NCBI GenBank assembly: GCA_003117195.1
Contig: BDSI01000035.1
Location: 432,001-496,000 of the forward strand
Reading direction: 5' to 3'
Length of the DNA: 64,000 nt
Source of the DNA: Eudorina sp. 2006-703-Eu-15
Taxonomy: Eukaryota; Chlorophyta; Chlorophyceae; Chlamydomonadales; Volvocaceae
Positions within the stretch are counted from its first letter, which is position 1, and each line of letters begins with the position of its first letter. The notes under the pieces are model-generated. The model was not told the DNA's origin and did no database searches. It was given only the letters and a program-made list of their open reading frames with translations. This document shows, in pieces, positions 26,021 through 36,331 of this stretch. Position numbers and translations under genes: made by a program.

Positions 26021-26795
26021 GAGTACACCGGCCGGAGCCTGGCGTGTGTTAAGGGGGTGGGGAACTGAGGCTGGATGCAGCAGCCTGGTACGTGCGTGGG
26101 GCTGAGGATTACGTCGCAAATCTAGACGACATCATACACATACAATTTACTTATTTCATATAATAGAGAGGCAGAACATGCAGCATAAATCGATGGCTAC
26201 GCGAACCCGAAAACCCGGAACGGCATGTTATGCTTCTTGAATAGTGGGTAGTACATGTATACAAGTAAATAAAATAAACCGCCCGCGCGTTGCGTGGTAG
26301 GTCGGCGGCCGTTACGGTCCGCCGTCGTCGTTGCTTGCTTGATCCTATCGCCTGCTTCATTGGGTGCTCCGTCGCTTCCATCGTTTGCAATACGGACAAA
26401 AACCGTGCGTTTGTGCACATCTATCATGCATGACAGCGAGCAGCAGGCGCCGGAAGCGAGCAGTGTCCGTCCTGAACGGTCCTGATTAGATGTATGTGAA
26501 GCTATTTATTTAATAGCTAGCTAGCGAGCGATGAACGGACTCACTCGTAAGTATAACTCGAGTAATCAGAGCATGCCGACTGGTGCGCCTGGAGGTATGC
26601 CGACGTTGAGGAGGACGTCCGGTAGGTGTTGTAGACGCCAGCGTTCAAGACTGCCTGGCAGGCGGCGCCCGCGGTGACATCCTGGGCCAGGGCAGCAGGG
26701 CTGTAGCTGATGAAGCACGCGGCGATGACAACAAGCAGCACGGCTTGATGTCTCCGCCTAGCTGCTGGTTTTCGAGGGGCGGCGGTAGTAGGCAT
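20783..26795 (-). CDS. Secreted H-type lectin, copy 3 (about 534 aa)
   Basis: Probable extracellular carbohydrate-binding protein. Eight exons join in phase: 26795-26545, 25717-25585, 25182-24536, 24263-24155, three 42-nt mini-exons (23403-23362, 22486-22445, 21530-21489) and 21121-20783. Exon 1 encodes a signal peptide (VLLVVIAACFISYSPAALA). Exon 3 is a Cys-containing beta domain interrupted by a Thr/Gly then Pro-rich linker (PPPVAPSPPPP). Each mini-exon encodes 14 residues, two heptads (for example AGNLSNRISGLDSK). The last exon is an H-type lectin domain (RVQTGIVRMDFG; CMCTVDVAY). ATG 26795 matches the other copies; an upstream in-frame ATG at 26810 is possible. The sugar bound is unknown. 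The linker and introns are the main differences from copies 1 and 2. Confidence 0.8.
22562..22606 (+). repeat. R1 retroelement 3'-end fragment
   Basis: 'gacccgcggggtccaccgtcgcatccttaaa', the last ~30 bp of family R1, in an intron of lectin copy 3. A long AGT/AAT-rich stretch follows. Confidence 0.5.
22740..22815 (+). repeat. R1 retroelement 3'-end fragment
   Basis: Contains 'cggctgtcgccgatggctgtcaccgatgacccgcggggtccgctgtaacatcctta' followed by a TAA-rich tail. It lies in intron 5 of lectin copy 3, in AT-rich DNA. Confidence 0.65.
23083..23215 (-). repeat. R1 retroelement 3'-end fragment, longer copy
   Basis: Extends past the core into 'cactgcctaaacgaactggcgccaccatgg...gctccggacaggctcc', also found at 29,700 (opposite strand) and 52,520. 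It is a 5'-truncated copy in intron 5 of lectin copy 3. Confidence 0.7.
23612..23805. repeat. Dispersed repeat R2
   Basis: Begins 'ttacagcggaccccaaagggatcaccggtgtataccagggcaa', which recurs at 30,303-30,345. Resembles the R1 terminus over its first bases. It ends where the TRIM target-site duplication begins. Confidence 0.5.
23811..24109 (-). mobile_element. Complete 299-bp TRIM/SMART miniature LTR element
   Basis: Two near-identical terminal direct repeats (23811-23864 and 24057-24109) begin TGTAAG and end CTTACA, and are flanked by a 5-bp target duplication GGCAC (23806-23810 and 24110-24114). On the minus strand, next to the 5' repeat, is TGGTATCGAGAC, close to the initiator-Met tRNA primer site TGGTATCAGAGC. 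Just before the 3' repeat is a purine run (AAGGGGGGGAG). There is no coding capacity. It sits in intron 4 of lectin copy 3, about 45 bp from exon 4. Termini, TSD, PBS and PPT are all seen directly. Confidence 0.88.
25963..26075 (-). repeat. (AAT)n tail and 3' end of the non-LTR retrotransposon family
   Basis: A 56-bp AAT microsatellite is followed by 'ggccggagcctggcgtgt..aaggggrtggggaactgagg'. This matches the 3' end of the retrotransposon at 41,934-42,000, which also ends in an AAT-type tail. It is a short 5'-truncated insertion in intron 1 of lectin copy 3. Confidence 0.65.
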
Positions 26796-28409
26796 CTGAA
26801 CCGTTGACATGATGAGGCACACGCACACGCACACACGCAGGAAGCAAGAAGCTAGCTAGTGGCACACTCGCAGCCGAAGCCGGTTGCTTGGTGTAAAAGG
26901 TCAGATTGATACTTTACATACGATGATTGATTGCTTGTGCGCACCAAGTTGTTACAAATAGTGTATATATACAACAAAAACAGTAATGAAAAGGTCGCTC
27001 ACACCGGTATATATACGAATGTGATGAGTGGTTCTAGTGCATCCTATTAGTAATCCATCTAAGGCCATGAACGAACTGTCGGCTGCATGCCCGTCATCGT
27101 TGTTATCGCTCTGCTGCTTAGTCTTTCTGGATCGATTTATTCAGCGGCGGTCAGTCTTCCGTCGTCCCTAATCGAACGTACGTAACAACTTACATAATGA
27201 CATACTGTAGGTCGGCCTGCGTACGTGGGCGGTTGGTATTTTTACCATGAACGAAAAAGGGTAGATAGGGGTGCGTGTTCAGTTTGTGCGTGGTAGGTAG
27301 GAGGCTGCTGCTGGGCCTCGCTGGGTGCTGTATGTATATGTATGCATGTTTATTTTGCCCGCACTTGCAGCTAGCTTACTGAGACTCGCTCCCTCGTGGT
27401 AACGGCGTATAACCTCAGCGAGCCTCACCGCCCCTGCTGCCCCGTTGCTTAATCCACAATAGGGTTTGCCCAGCGTATTTTTTTAATTATAATTGTTTAT
27501 TTCATTATTATTATAAATTTTTAATTTTTATTGCATCCAAACAAACCGCCGGCCAACACGACATACAGAGTACTAAGAGTAGTAAAGCTCGCTCCAGGAT
27601 TGCCTCTTTGGCTGAAAACTGCACCAGACGCGCCTGTAACATCAAGTGCAGCTTTCGGCCTCATCAGGTGCAAATAAACTGCACTTGATACTCGCTCATG
27701 TGGACAACCTCCGGGAAGGCGATACACGCATACCGACATACATACCCATCAGCCCTTACAAGCAAAGAAATGCCACCCATTCGGTGCTACGACGGGTAAT
27801 AACAAAGATCGGCCTGGGGTCGCCCGCGCGAGGAGCGAGGACGTTCGCTCCAAGAGAGGGGGGAGGGGGAGAGTGTAACAGGACTTAGATTCGAGCCCCT
27901 TGATTGGCATCAAGCAAGTGCGCTTTTCAGCCTCGTATTACACCGCCAAATAAATCGTTATGCGAGCGAGGAGGGGGCCGGGATTTAAACGCGCCTGCCT
28001 CGGTTTCGTTTTCGGACAGTGTAGTCTTCTGCATTTGCTGCACTTTTCCTGCATGCATGAATACGTCGGTGCTGCTCTTTCGTGCTGCCATAACTAAGAA
28101 CGAACATGGCGGCCATCGCTCATATCCGCCGCAATGCTGCTGCCTTGTTTCGCCACACACGCCCGCTGCTGTGCGCAAACAAATAGACCCGACACTCTAG
28201 CTATTTAGCTAAATACGTCGTCTAGGATTCCGTCAGGCAGGTAGATAGAGTAGGTAGAGCTAGCGCGCGCGATCGATTAGTTGATGTACACACGCACTGA
28301 CGCACGTGCACGCACGCACTCGCTGCATGCATGCACGCGCGCATGGGATCTATATATCTATCTAGCAACTACGTAGCGTCAATACTGCCATAGATGGACT
28401 TGCTGTAGG
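26796..28409. other. Spacer upstream of lectin copy 3 (duplicated block A)
   Basis: From about 26,922 this is a diverged copy of 45,180-46,980 (shared for example: 'cctattagtaatccatctaaggcc', 'gatttattcagcggcggtcag'). The site 27977-27984 (GCCGGGAT) is the empty counterpart of the hAT insertion at 46,265. No coding sequence recognised. The lectin promoter should lie next to 26,795; TA-rich runs near 26,962 could supply a TATA element. Confidence 0.6.
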
Positions 28410-28424
28410 TTTTTCTTTTTTACA

Positions 28425-28716
28425 AGGTGGACCCGTATCCCGACCGGGTGTTCCAACGGGCCCAGATAGCTCGTAGGTGCCTCGTCTCATCAACCCCTAC
28501 CAAGGACTGCGCACCCATCCTCCATCACCCGCGGGGGGGGGGGTCACGCAGCCATGCATACCGGCCACCACACCAGGTTACCAGCGCGCCAGGATTGCTT
28601 GCCTCTTCTGGAAACCGCGCCAGACCCGCCTAATCACACGGCGGTGAGGGGACAGGGATTCGAACCGCCGATCTCTGGACAGAATGCCAGTGTCTTTCCC
28701 ATTAGACGACCCCCCC
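28425..28716 (-). mobile_element. tRNA-derived SINE (family S1), full copy
   Basis: On the minus strand it opens with a tRNA-like head: GTCTAATGGGAAAGAC (D-arm and A-box position), CTGGC...CCAG (anticodon-like arm) and GGTTCGAATCC (B box). About 200 bp of unrelated body follow, ending in CCACCTTGTAA plus a short A/T tail. The paralogous block B (47,275-47,315) lacks it, so it inserted here after duplication. The arms do not form a proper 7-base anticodon loop, so it is not a functional tRNA gene. Confidence 0.8.
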
Positions 28717-28739
28717 GTAGGTACCGTAGGTAGGTTGTA

Positions 28740-29484
28740 GCCATGTCGGAGGCACTAAGAGAGCAATGCGATGCAACTAATGCAACTGACAGCAGGTTCG
28801 TGGGTTGTCGCATGCAGCTCGCTCCGGTTTCTACAAATGTCAGTCCAACGGTCGCGCTGTTCGGCCTTTCCTGTTTAGGCGGCACGCACCTGCTGACAGG
28901 CAATCGATCCAGATCGATCCAAATCGATCGGACTTCCGCCCACATATGCATAGCTGCCACCACCAGTTACCAATAAAATTCGGCTGTGGAAAGTCGGCAA
29001 TCAAGGTGGCTGGAGGTCGTTATTATATATATACGTGGATAGCTTCGTTCTATCATTATTCCTTGCTTTACGTACGTACATGCATGTATGTGACGAGCCA
29101 GGACGTGCGTGGTCGTTGTTCTAGTCATTATCAATGATGATGTTACAGCTGGCAATCAACAACTGCTGCACACTGCTGCAGTGGACCCATCCAGCAGGTC
29201 GTCGGTCATCGGTGAATGATGTAAATGATGACATGCATCCAGCTAATACAGCCGTATGCAGCCTCATCACCAAGCATCACACACGCGGCAGGGTAGTTGG
29301 TAGATCAGAGTGGACACCGCACTAACAGACCTGACTGACGGAGCAAAGGGCACGACTATCTGATGAACGTAAGTAGGGGGACGGCTCGCTGCGACCTTCG
29401 TGCTATTAGTGCTATGCTTGAACCTGCCAAACAAGCGACCGCGCGGCCGCGCGGCCGTTACCGCCGGCGCCCCAAATGTAACCT
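28740..29484. other. Non-coding spacer, duplicated block A
   Basis: Diverged copy of 47,305-47,760, and in part of 57,850-58,010 ('catcgcacacg', 'acggctcgctgcgacc'). No gene recognised. Confidence 0.5.
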
Positions 29485-29825
29485 TGCCCCCGTGGCCTTC
29501 CAAGACTACGGGCCACCGCTGGAGAAGTGACCCCGCCTTGGTTGGATGGGGTGGTGGTTCGCTAATAGGGGCGCCCTTGTGGCTAACTCCCCCGCCCTGA
29601 GCGGGCTTTATCCCTTGCCATGGTTGGTTCTCAGGAACGGGGTGATTCCCTGGTAATGTGGGCCCGGGGAGTGTTTCGCTCGATGCACTTGTGGAGCCTG
29701 TCCGGAGCGCCATACATGGTGGCGTTAGTTCATTTAGGCAGTAGTGTATGGTGAGGAAGCCTCGGCTGTCGCCGTTGGCTGTCACCGATGACCCGCGGGG
29801 TCCGCTGTAACATCCTTAATAATAA
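29485..29825 (+). repeat. R1 retroelement, 340-bp 3' fragment
   Basis: Matches, in opposite orientation, the insertion at 52,438-53,022 over its whole length ('gactacgggccaccgctgg', 'gttggttctcaggaacggg', 'ggtccgctgtaacatcctta') and ends in a TAATAA tail. 5'-truncated, no open reading frame. Confidence 0.75.
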
Positions 29826-30296
29826 TACAGCCAGGCTCAACCGAAAATATAACGCACGTACGCGATCAATTAACATGACGCACACTAGCGCACGCGCGCA
29901 CAGCACGCAGCGCGCACGCGGGCGCACGTAGCACGCGCGCGTGGTAACAACAACGAAGCTACCGCCGCCCGCATTGACCCGCCCGTCGCCGTCCAGCAGG
30001 AAGGGGAGTCGTCGGCGCGCGCTGGGGCGGCTCGGCGCGCCCCGCCCCCTCCGCATTTGCTTGCTTGGTACAAATATGTACATACGTACACATATGTATT
30101 GTTGCGCAGTGATTCGGCACTTGGCTGGCAGATGGCTTGATTGACTTGACACCCGCCCCTCGCTCCATGGGACTGCTGGCGGGATGGGTGGAGGCTCGCT
30201 CTGCTGCGTTACTTGCCCCAAATCATATACGCAAGTACGTAGCCTATATATAACCAGCCTCGACCAAATGCATGCATACTGAATAAATGAATGAAT

Positions 30297-30345
30297 GACC
30301 GTTACTGCGGACCCCAAAGGGATCACCGGTGTATACCAGGGCAAC
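30297..30345. repeat. Dispersed repeat R2 fragment
   Basis: 'ggaccccaaagggatcaccggtgtataccagggcaa', identical to the start of the repeat at 23,612. Confidence 0.55.
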
Positions 30346-30374
30346 TATATACTGGATGGCTTCGCCCCTGCCTT

Positions 30375-30408
<34 letters not shown>

Positions 30409-30571
30409 TAGACGTCGGTCGATTACTGACGTACGTACCACTACTAGCTTCTCGCCAGCAAAAAAGGGGTCATCCATTAACACACAACGAAACAAATAAA
30501 CGAATCAACATCTACATACGTAGCCTCGCTCGCTCCTTTCCATTTTGTAATAACCGCCACATAAATACAAG

Positions 30572-30723
30572 CAAGGTGGACCTTAGTCCCGATCGGGCGT
30601 TCCAACGGGCCCAGCCAGCCAGATGGCTCGTAGGCGCCTCATCTCATCAACCCCTACTATACTAACGACTGCGCACCCATTCTCCATCACCTGCTGCGAG
30701 GGGGGCCCGTACAGGTAGCCATA
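30572..30723 (-). mobile_element. SINE S1, 5'-truncated copy
   Basis: Minus-strand 3' half of the S1 body ('gggcgttccaacgggcccag', 'gactgcgcacccattctccatcacctgctgcg'). Near-identical to 44,690-44,725 at its inner end, where the next insertion interrupts it. Confidence 0.6.
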
Positions 30724-31314
30724 TTTTGAGTCGAGTTCGCCATGCAATCAGACGCAAACCAATTCACACCATTACCGAAATAACTGAAAAACCCACGTCA
30801 CAGTTTCCCAGGAAGGGAAGTGCAAATAAGGAAAGGGGGAAAAACTGCCGGGCACTCGCCCGGGCTCGCCACGGGCGCTGTCCCGCACCACACTAACACA
30901 AGGCGAGCACCTGCACACGCGCGTAGGCCGCCGCACCGGCGATGTCCTAAGCGCATACACCCCCCAGAACCTGGGAAACGAACTATTGACCAAATCGCCT
31001 ACGAACGGCGGAAAGAACGACATTAAGACGAGGGGAGGGCGGGCGGGAAAACAAAGGCCTCCGAATAACGCGAGCACGTCTGTCTGTCCACACTGCTCTA
31101 GAGGTCAGAGTACGTTAATCTCGCTAATTTGTAGCGCCAAGGTTCCTCACGTGAAGTGCAAGGCGCGACGTCTAAACCGGCAACAATTTACCGCTCAACC
31201 CGGCGCGGCTCGCAAGCGGTGGTCACAGTACGGCCCATCCTCTGCCGTACCCGTACCAAAGCACGGCTGTTAACTCGTCTGCAAACCATATTTTCGGATT
31301 AACCTAAAATCTAA
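30724..31314. mobile_element. About 590-bp insertion of unknown type
   Basis: Compared with 44,715-44,740, where 'ggtagccatatatacagggtacc' is continuous, this locus has 'ggtagccatat' and 'atatacagggtacc' separated by about 590 bp. The insert has no recognisable inverted or direct ends and no domain. AT/TA at the junction would be the target duplication. Confidence 0.5.
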
Positions 31315-31454
31315 TATACAGGGTACCATGCACGCATGCACGCACGCAGTGCGCCAGGCGCAGGATGCCCTCCTGCTGGAAAACGCACCAGACCCGCCGC
31401 CGAGCGAATCACATGGCGGCGGGTATGCATACATACATACATGCATGGGGGGCG

Positions 31455-31734
31455 GGGTCGTCTAATGGGAAAGACACTGGCAATATGTCCAGAGATCGGC
31501 GGTTCGAATCCCCGTCCCCTCACCACCGTGTGATTAGGCGGGTCTGGCGCGGTTTCCAGGAGAGGCAATCCTGGCGCGCTGGTAACCTGGTGTAGTGGCC
31601 GGTATGGCTGCGTGACCCCCCCCGCGGGTGGTGGAGGATGGGTGTGCAGTCCTTGGTAGGGGTTGATGCTACGAGGCACCTACGAGCTATCTGGGCCCGT
31701 TGGAACACCCGGTCGGGATACGGCTCCACCTTGT
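31455..31734 (+). mobile_element. SINE S1, full copy
   Basis: Same tRNA-like head (GTCTAATGGGAAAGAC ... GGTTCGAATCCCCG) and CCACCTTGTAA end as at 28,425. The copy and its flanks are almost identical to 44,870-45,159, so both come from one duplicated segment rather than two insertions. Confidence 0.8.
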
Positions 31735-31942
31735 AACGGTTAATTATAATTTTACGATGATTGATTGCTTGTTGCTTATGCGCACCAAGTTGTCACAAAT
31801 TGTGTATATATATATGGCTCCGCCCCTTCATTCAGAATATATAGACGTCGATCGGTCGACTACGTACCACTGGCTTAAGTAGCTTCTACGTAGCCATCCA
31901 TCCAGCCCAAGAACGAATGAAAGGGTTCATCGAACGCAATGT

Positions 31943-32215
31943 GAACCCTAAGTCCCGACCGGGCGTTCCAAGGGGCCCAGGTGGCTCGTTGGCGCCTCAT
32001 CTCATCAGTCAACCCCTACTGCGCATGCACCCATCCTCCATCAGCCGCGAGGGGGGTCCGTGCGTGCGTGTGTGCAGCAGCCATACCAGCCATCCAACTA
32101 ATCCAACACACCAGCAGCAGGGTACATACACCAGCCAGCAGGACACAGGATATACACCCGCCCCCGCCTGCGTGGAAACCGCATCAGCGAGACTCGCCGA
32201 ATCGCATGGCGGGTA
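31943..32215 (-). mobile_element. SINE S1-related copy, diverged
   Basis: Carries the S1 body in diverged form ('tcccgaccgggcgttcca', 'cccatcctccatcagccgcg'). The tRNA-like head is lost. Paralogous copies lie at 48,474-48,740 and 58,697-58,950. Confidence 0.55.
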
Positions 32216-32616
32216 TGCATACATGGATCTATCCACTTAATACCTGTAATAAGTTACCTGCTGCTGGACGGAGTAGACGGAGCATTGGCACGCGAGTGAC
32301 GTAGCGTGAGTGCCATCCACGCAGCTAACAAACTACGTAACTAATAACAAGAATCGATTTATTTAGACAACAGACACGCGCGCATGGATGGATAATACCG
32401 TACATACACGGTGATGAGCCCCTAGAGCCCCATGATGAGATGGCGGCCTGATGCCTGCTGCTGGAACAATATGAACACAACACACCTCCAGCAGGACGGA
32501 TAGGTGCGTACGTATATGTACATGAATATATACAGGAAATAAATAACTGAAATAACGAACTTCGGGGCGCGAACAAGAACCAAGAACGCTCAGCTACGTA
32601 CATATGTACGTACGTA

Positions 32617-33277
32617 CTACGCCCCAAGCACATCGTTCGCGGCCGCCGTCCACACGACGTCGACCGTGCACATGCAGCCGTCCTTGAGCACCCACGAAGC
32701 CACTTTCACCACGAACCCCTCGCCCATGACGCTGACGACGGAGATGGAGACGCGCAGAGCGTTGTCATAGTTGTCAGAGTTCTTCACGCCATCGATGGAG
32801 TTCAAGGACGCGGTTACAGCAGGTACGACAGCGTACTGCGATGGGAAGGAGACGTAGCGCTGCATGCTCCTCGTCGACTGGCCGTTGCAGCCCCAGTTGG
32901 TTGAAGGGCTGCAGCCAAAGTCCATGCGGAAGAAGCCCGTCTGGACGTGGGCAGCCCGCGCCCGAACCTGAAAGCAAGGCAAGTAATAAGGCAGCGAAGT
33001 AATATATATGTAATAATGTACGGAGGCATTAGATGCACGGCACCTGCTGTATGTTGCTTGACGTCGGTCATCACTCAATCATCAGCAACCTTATTTTATA
33101 TTCCTCTCCCAGTCGCGTGCCGGCGCGCCTATCTAGACATTAATAATTCACCACCTCCAGCAGCCATCGCCGCCACCATTAATATTCATCCACCACCGCA
33201 CGCACCCACACCCCAAAACGCGCACACGCACGCACCTGTGCCACCAGACTGCCGACTTGGGACGTCAACCCATTGGC
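32617..33277 (-). pseudogene. Orphan 3' end of an H-type lectin gene (copy 4)
   Basis: Contains only one 42-nt heptad mini-exon (33277-33236, ANGLTSQVGSLVAQ) and the terminal H-lectin exon (32967-32617, 116 residues). Introns and flanks are nearly identical to copy 2, so this is a recent segmental duplicate. A three-residue insertion (NYD region) and a Thr-to-Met change mark it. Similarity to copy 2 stops abruptly at 33,644, inside the intron before what would be the next mini-exon; no signal peptide or beta-domain exon follows. It cannot encode the full protein. The lectin exon itself is intact. Confidence 0.8.
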
Positions 33278-33644
33278 CTGCATGCAACAGAAACCAACCG
33301 CGTGCGTGCAGCGGTAGGTTGGTACTGGTTATTATTAAATAAAGGGACGGCAAACAGCAAGGCTTCATCCACCTACCCTCAGTTCATCCGTCATGCACAC
33401 GCTCGCTCGCTGTACGTGCGTGCGTACGGCAACGAATGGCTGATCACGCAAGGTAGACGCGCGACGTGTGCATCACGCACGCACACAACAGATAAACAGA
33501 TGCACGCGCACATAGGTACACACAAGCGAGTCACATGCAAACATCGATATAGGAATGATCAGCAGTAGTATGAAACTTGAACAGCGAGCTAGCTAGCTAG
33601 CTAGCTAGCTATCTAGCGACGTAAAAGAGTTCTGTGTGTATGTG

Positions 33645-34245
33645 ACCTAACCGGATAACTGCACCACACCACCCATCTTACTCCATTAAATACCCTTACA
33701 TATCCCCACCACAATTCACACTAATACCCATAACACCATCTTCTCCCTTATCACTTACACACAAACACCGCATACGGTATCAAGTAGGCTATTACCTAGT
33801 ACTATCTTACGTGCCTCTGTATAATTAACATCCATACTGCTATGAACACCTTACTCCCGCTGTGGTACTAGACAGTACCATGGTTCTAATACTTTTGTGT
33901 GCATCTGTGTAGCCAACGAGTGGCTACACATGGGTTAGTAGGGTGGACTAAGGAGGGTGGGGAGGCGGATTTGCCGGGGTGGTACAGGGCAGATGGAGTT
34001 TTGTGTGTAAGCGTTTAGGCACGGAGTGCCTAAACGTGCGGGACGCTGAGAGGGTGAGTACCCGTGCTGCTGAGAGGGTGAGGAAGAACACCCTGCTGCC
34101 TAGTCGGTATAATTTCTAACCGGGTAACTGCACCACACCACCACACTATCCCCATAAAGTACACGTACATACCCCTATCATTAGTATCCATACTGCTATG
34201 AATACCTATCATCCGCTTTGGTATTAGACAGTACCAGCCTAAGCG
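33645..34245. repeat. Unclassified element with two direct copies and perfect hairpins
   Basis: 'taaccggataactgcaccacacca' to 'gtactagacagtacc' (33,650-33,885) recurs in shortened form at 34,117-34,240. Between the copies are two perfect hairpins: TGTAGCCA/TGGCTACA (33,908-33,928) and CGTTTAGGCAC/GTGCCTAAACG (34,012-34,036). It abuts the truncated lectin duplicate. Family unknown. Confidence 0.5.
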
Positions 34246-34640
34246 CACCCCCATGTAATAAACCGCCTACATGCATATCGCATTACAAGCAGTTACGTAC
34301 CCGCATTACAAGCAGTTAAACCCTCTTTCTCCCTTCAGTAACACACACACACACACGCATACATACATACATGCACACTTCACCTGTCCGGTGCGAAAGG
34401 GGGTGGGGAAAGGGCGGGTGTTGCCCTCGGCGAAACCCGGATGGGGCCCGACAGCAGCACATACACGCCCTCACCAACTCCTGTGCTTTGCAGCTCGGTG
34501 CTGAGTCTGTCAGAACACTCAGAAGTATTGCCATTGCGATGGCAATGCCGCCCCACAGCAGTCAGGCTTCGCGACGGTTTAAGCAGAATGTGACGTCGGA
34601 GACGCGGCGCAACCGGCGGCACTTGCTCGTATTCATTAGC

Positions 34641-35957
34641 TATTTGATAGTCGAGTCACACGTGCATTTGATAGCTTGAAGCGAGCGGCGAGCCAGCGCG
34701 AGGACCGGCCAGCGGCGAGCAGCGTGGAGCAGGCGGCCAACGAGCGCAAGTGAGTTATGAGGATAAAGAATAGGGCGCCGAGCCTGAAGGGCGAGCGAGG
34801 GGCGGGCAAGTTCCGGGCCCGGGCGGGGTCATGATGCGGTGGCCTGGGTCGCGCACGGTACCTTGGCGTGCCCCGCAGCAGGCCCGGTGCGATATGAATG
34901 GAAACACCTGCCGCTGGAGGGGGAGAGCGGGCGGTCCGGCCCGTGACTACTTTCCAGCTTTCGCGGTCTCGTGACCCACATCCCGACCCCATCCCTTGAC
35001 CCCCCCCCCCACACACACACGCGCGCGCGCGCCTGGCCCCTGTCAGGAGAAAGGCCGCGCACATCGCCAGCAGGCTGGTCAAAAGCACAGAGGAACTCAA
35101 CGACTCGCTGGGCAAGGCGGCTGCCAGGCGCGAATCTAACGCCGCGCAGGTGCTGGGGCAGCTGTCAAAAGTCGGGCAGCGCTACGTGGAAACCCTGCTC
35201 GCCGGCAAGCTCACCCGGCGGGGCGTGAAGTGCGGCGGCTGCAGCAACCTCATCACCGGCGGGGCGGTTCTGGCGGTGCACTCTTGTGTGGGGACATGTG
35301 TGGGGACGGGAGGCAAGCGGCGGACGTACGAGCTGCCGGCTGAAGTCCGCAAGGACGCGCTGGTGGAGGCAGACGACGGCAGCGGCGAGGCGAGGCAGCG
35401 GTGCGTGCTGTGCGGCGAGTGGGCCGAGCGGGGGGGAGGCGGGGTCGTCCACAGCTGCAGCCCGCAGTGCATCATGCCCGTGCTGTACGACTGCATCGGC
35501 GTCACCACCCTCAGCGACCGCTACAACTCGTGCGGCCTGGAGTCAGCGGCGGGCGCCGAGCTGCAGGCGCAGCTGCGCCGGCTCGCGGAGCTGTGGCACG
35601 CAGCCATGCGGGAGCGCCTGGCGGTGTCCATGGTGGCGCTGCCGCCAGACCAGCAGCAACGGCAGGGCGCAGCGGCGGCGGCAGGGGCGGCGGCGGATGG
35701 GCTGCTGCCGGAGGCGACGAGCACCATGACCTACGTGGCGCCCAGCAGCAGCATTGCCGGAGGGTGTGAGGGCGTGCGCTTCGTGCCGGGCAGCAGCCCA
35801 GACACGGCGTGGCCGCGCTTCATGTACCACGGCGCCATCATCGCGCGCGGGATGGGCAAGACGCCCGCCGCCGCGGCCTCGGTCATGGCGCGCGAGTTCC
35901 GGCGGTGGCAGGAGCAGCTGCAGGAGCAGAAAAAGAGGGCGGGCGGGACGGGCAAAC

Positions 35958-35988
<31 letters not shown>

Positions 35989-36331
35989 TCCGCCGCAGCT
36001 GGCGGACGCAAAGACGCAGCTGGCGCTGGGCCGACGGCAGCACGCGTGCGTGCTGGTGGACCCGCTGCTGTTCGGCGGCACGGCCTACAAGCTCAACCAC
36101 GCGCCGAACATGGAGAGCAGCCCGGTGTGGGTGCAGGCGTGGGGGGAGGGGGGCACACTGGCGTCGGTGCTGCAGCCGCCGCCGGGCGCCGGGCCGCTGG
36201 CCATGCACGCTGAGCTGTGCTGGTCCTACTCGGCGATTTGCGACACGAAAGAGGAGGAGATGGACTGCCAGTGCGGGGTGCCGGGGTGCAGCGGCCTGCT
36301 GGTACGCTGGAAAGGCCGGGCGGAGAAGTAA
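34641..36331 (+). CDS. Cys-rich zinc-binding protein with possible degenerate SET/post-SET end
   Basis: The 3' two exons are 34641(partial)-34749 and 35047-36331, joined in phase by GTGAGT and TCAG; further 5' exons are likely. A charged helix (KAAHIASRLVKSTEELNDSL) is followed by a Cys-rich module with CGGC and CVLC pairs near the middle, Ala-rich linkers, a poly-Gln run, and a C-terminal part AYKLNHAPNMESSP ... ELCWSYSAICDTKEEEMDCQCGVPGCSGLLVRW. The C-terminus resembles the asparagine-histidine core and the CxC...C post-SET cluster of SET lysine methyltransferases, but the usual catalytic NHSC and GEELTYDYG motifs are poorly kept. Activity is therefore doubtful. The real 5' end and upstream exons are unknown. 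Confidence 0.5.

Noticed and set aside
31455..31530. A tRNA gene
   Set aside because: A and B boxes are present, but the anticodon and T arms do not pair properly, and the unit continues into a dispersed body: a SINE head.
35543..36208. Leu-rich minus-strand frame
   Set aside because: Shadow of the poly-Gln stretch in the plus-strand Cys-rich gene.
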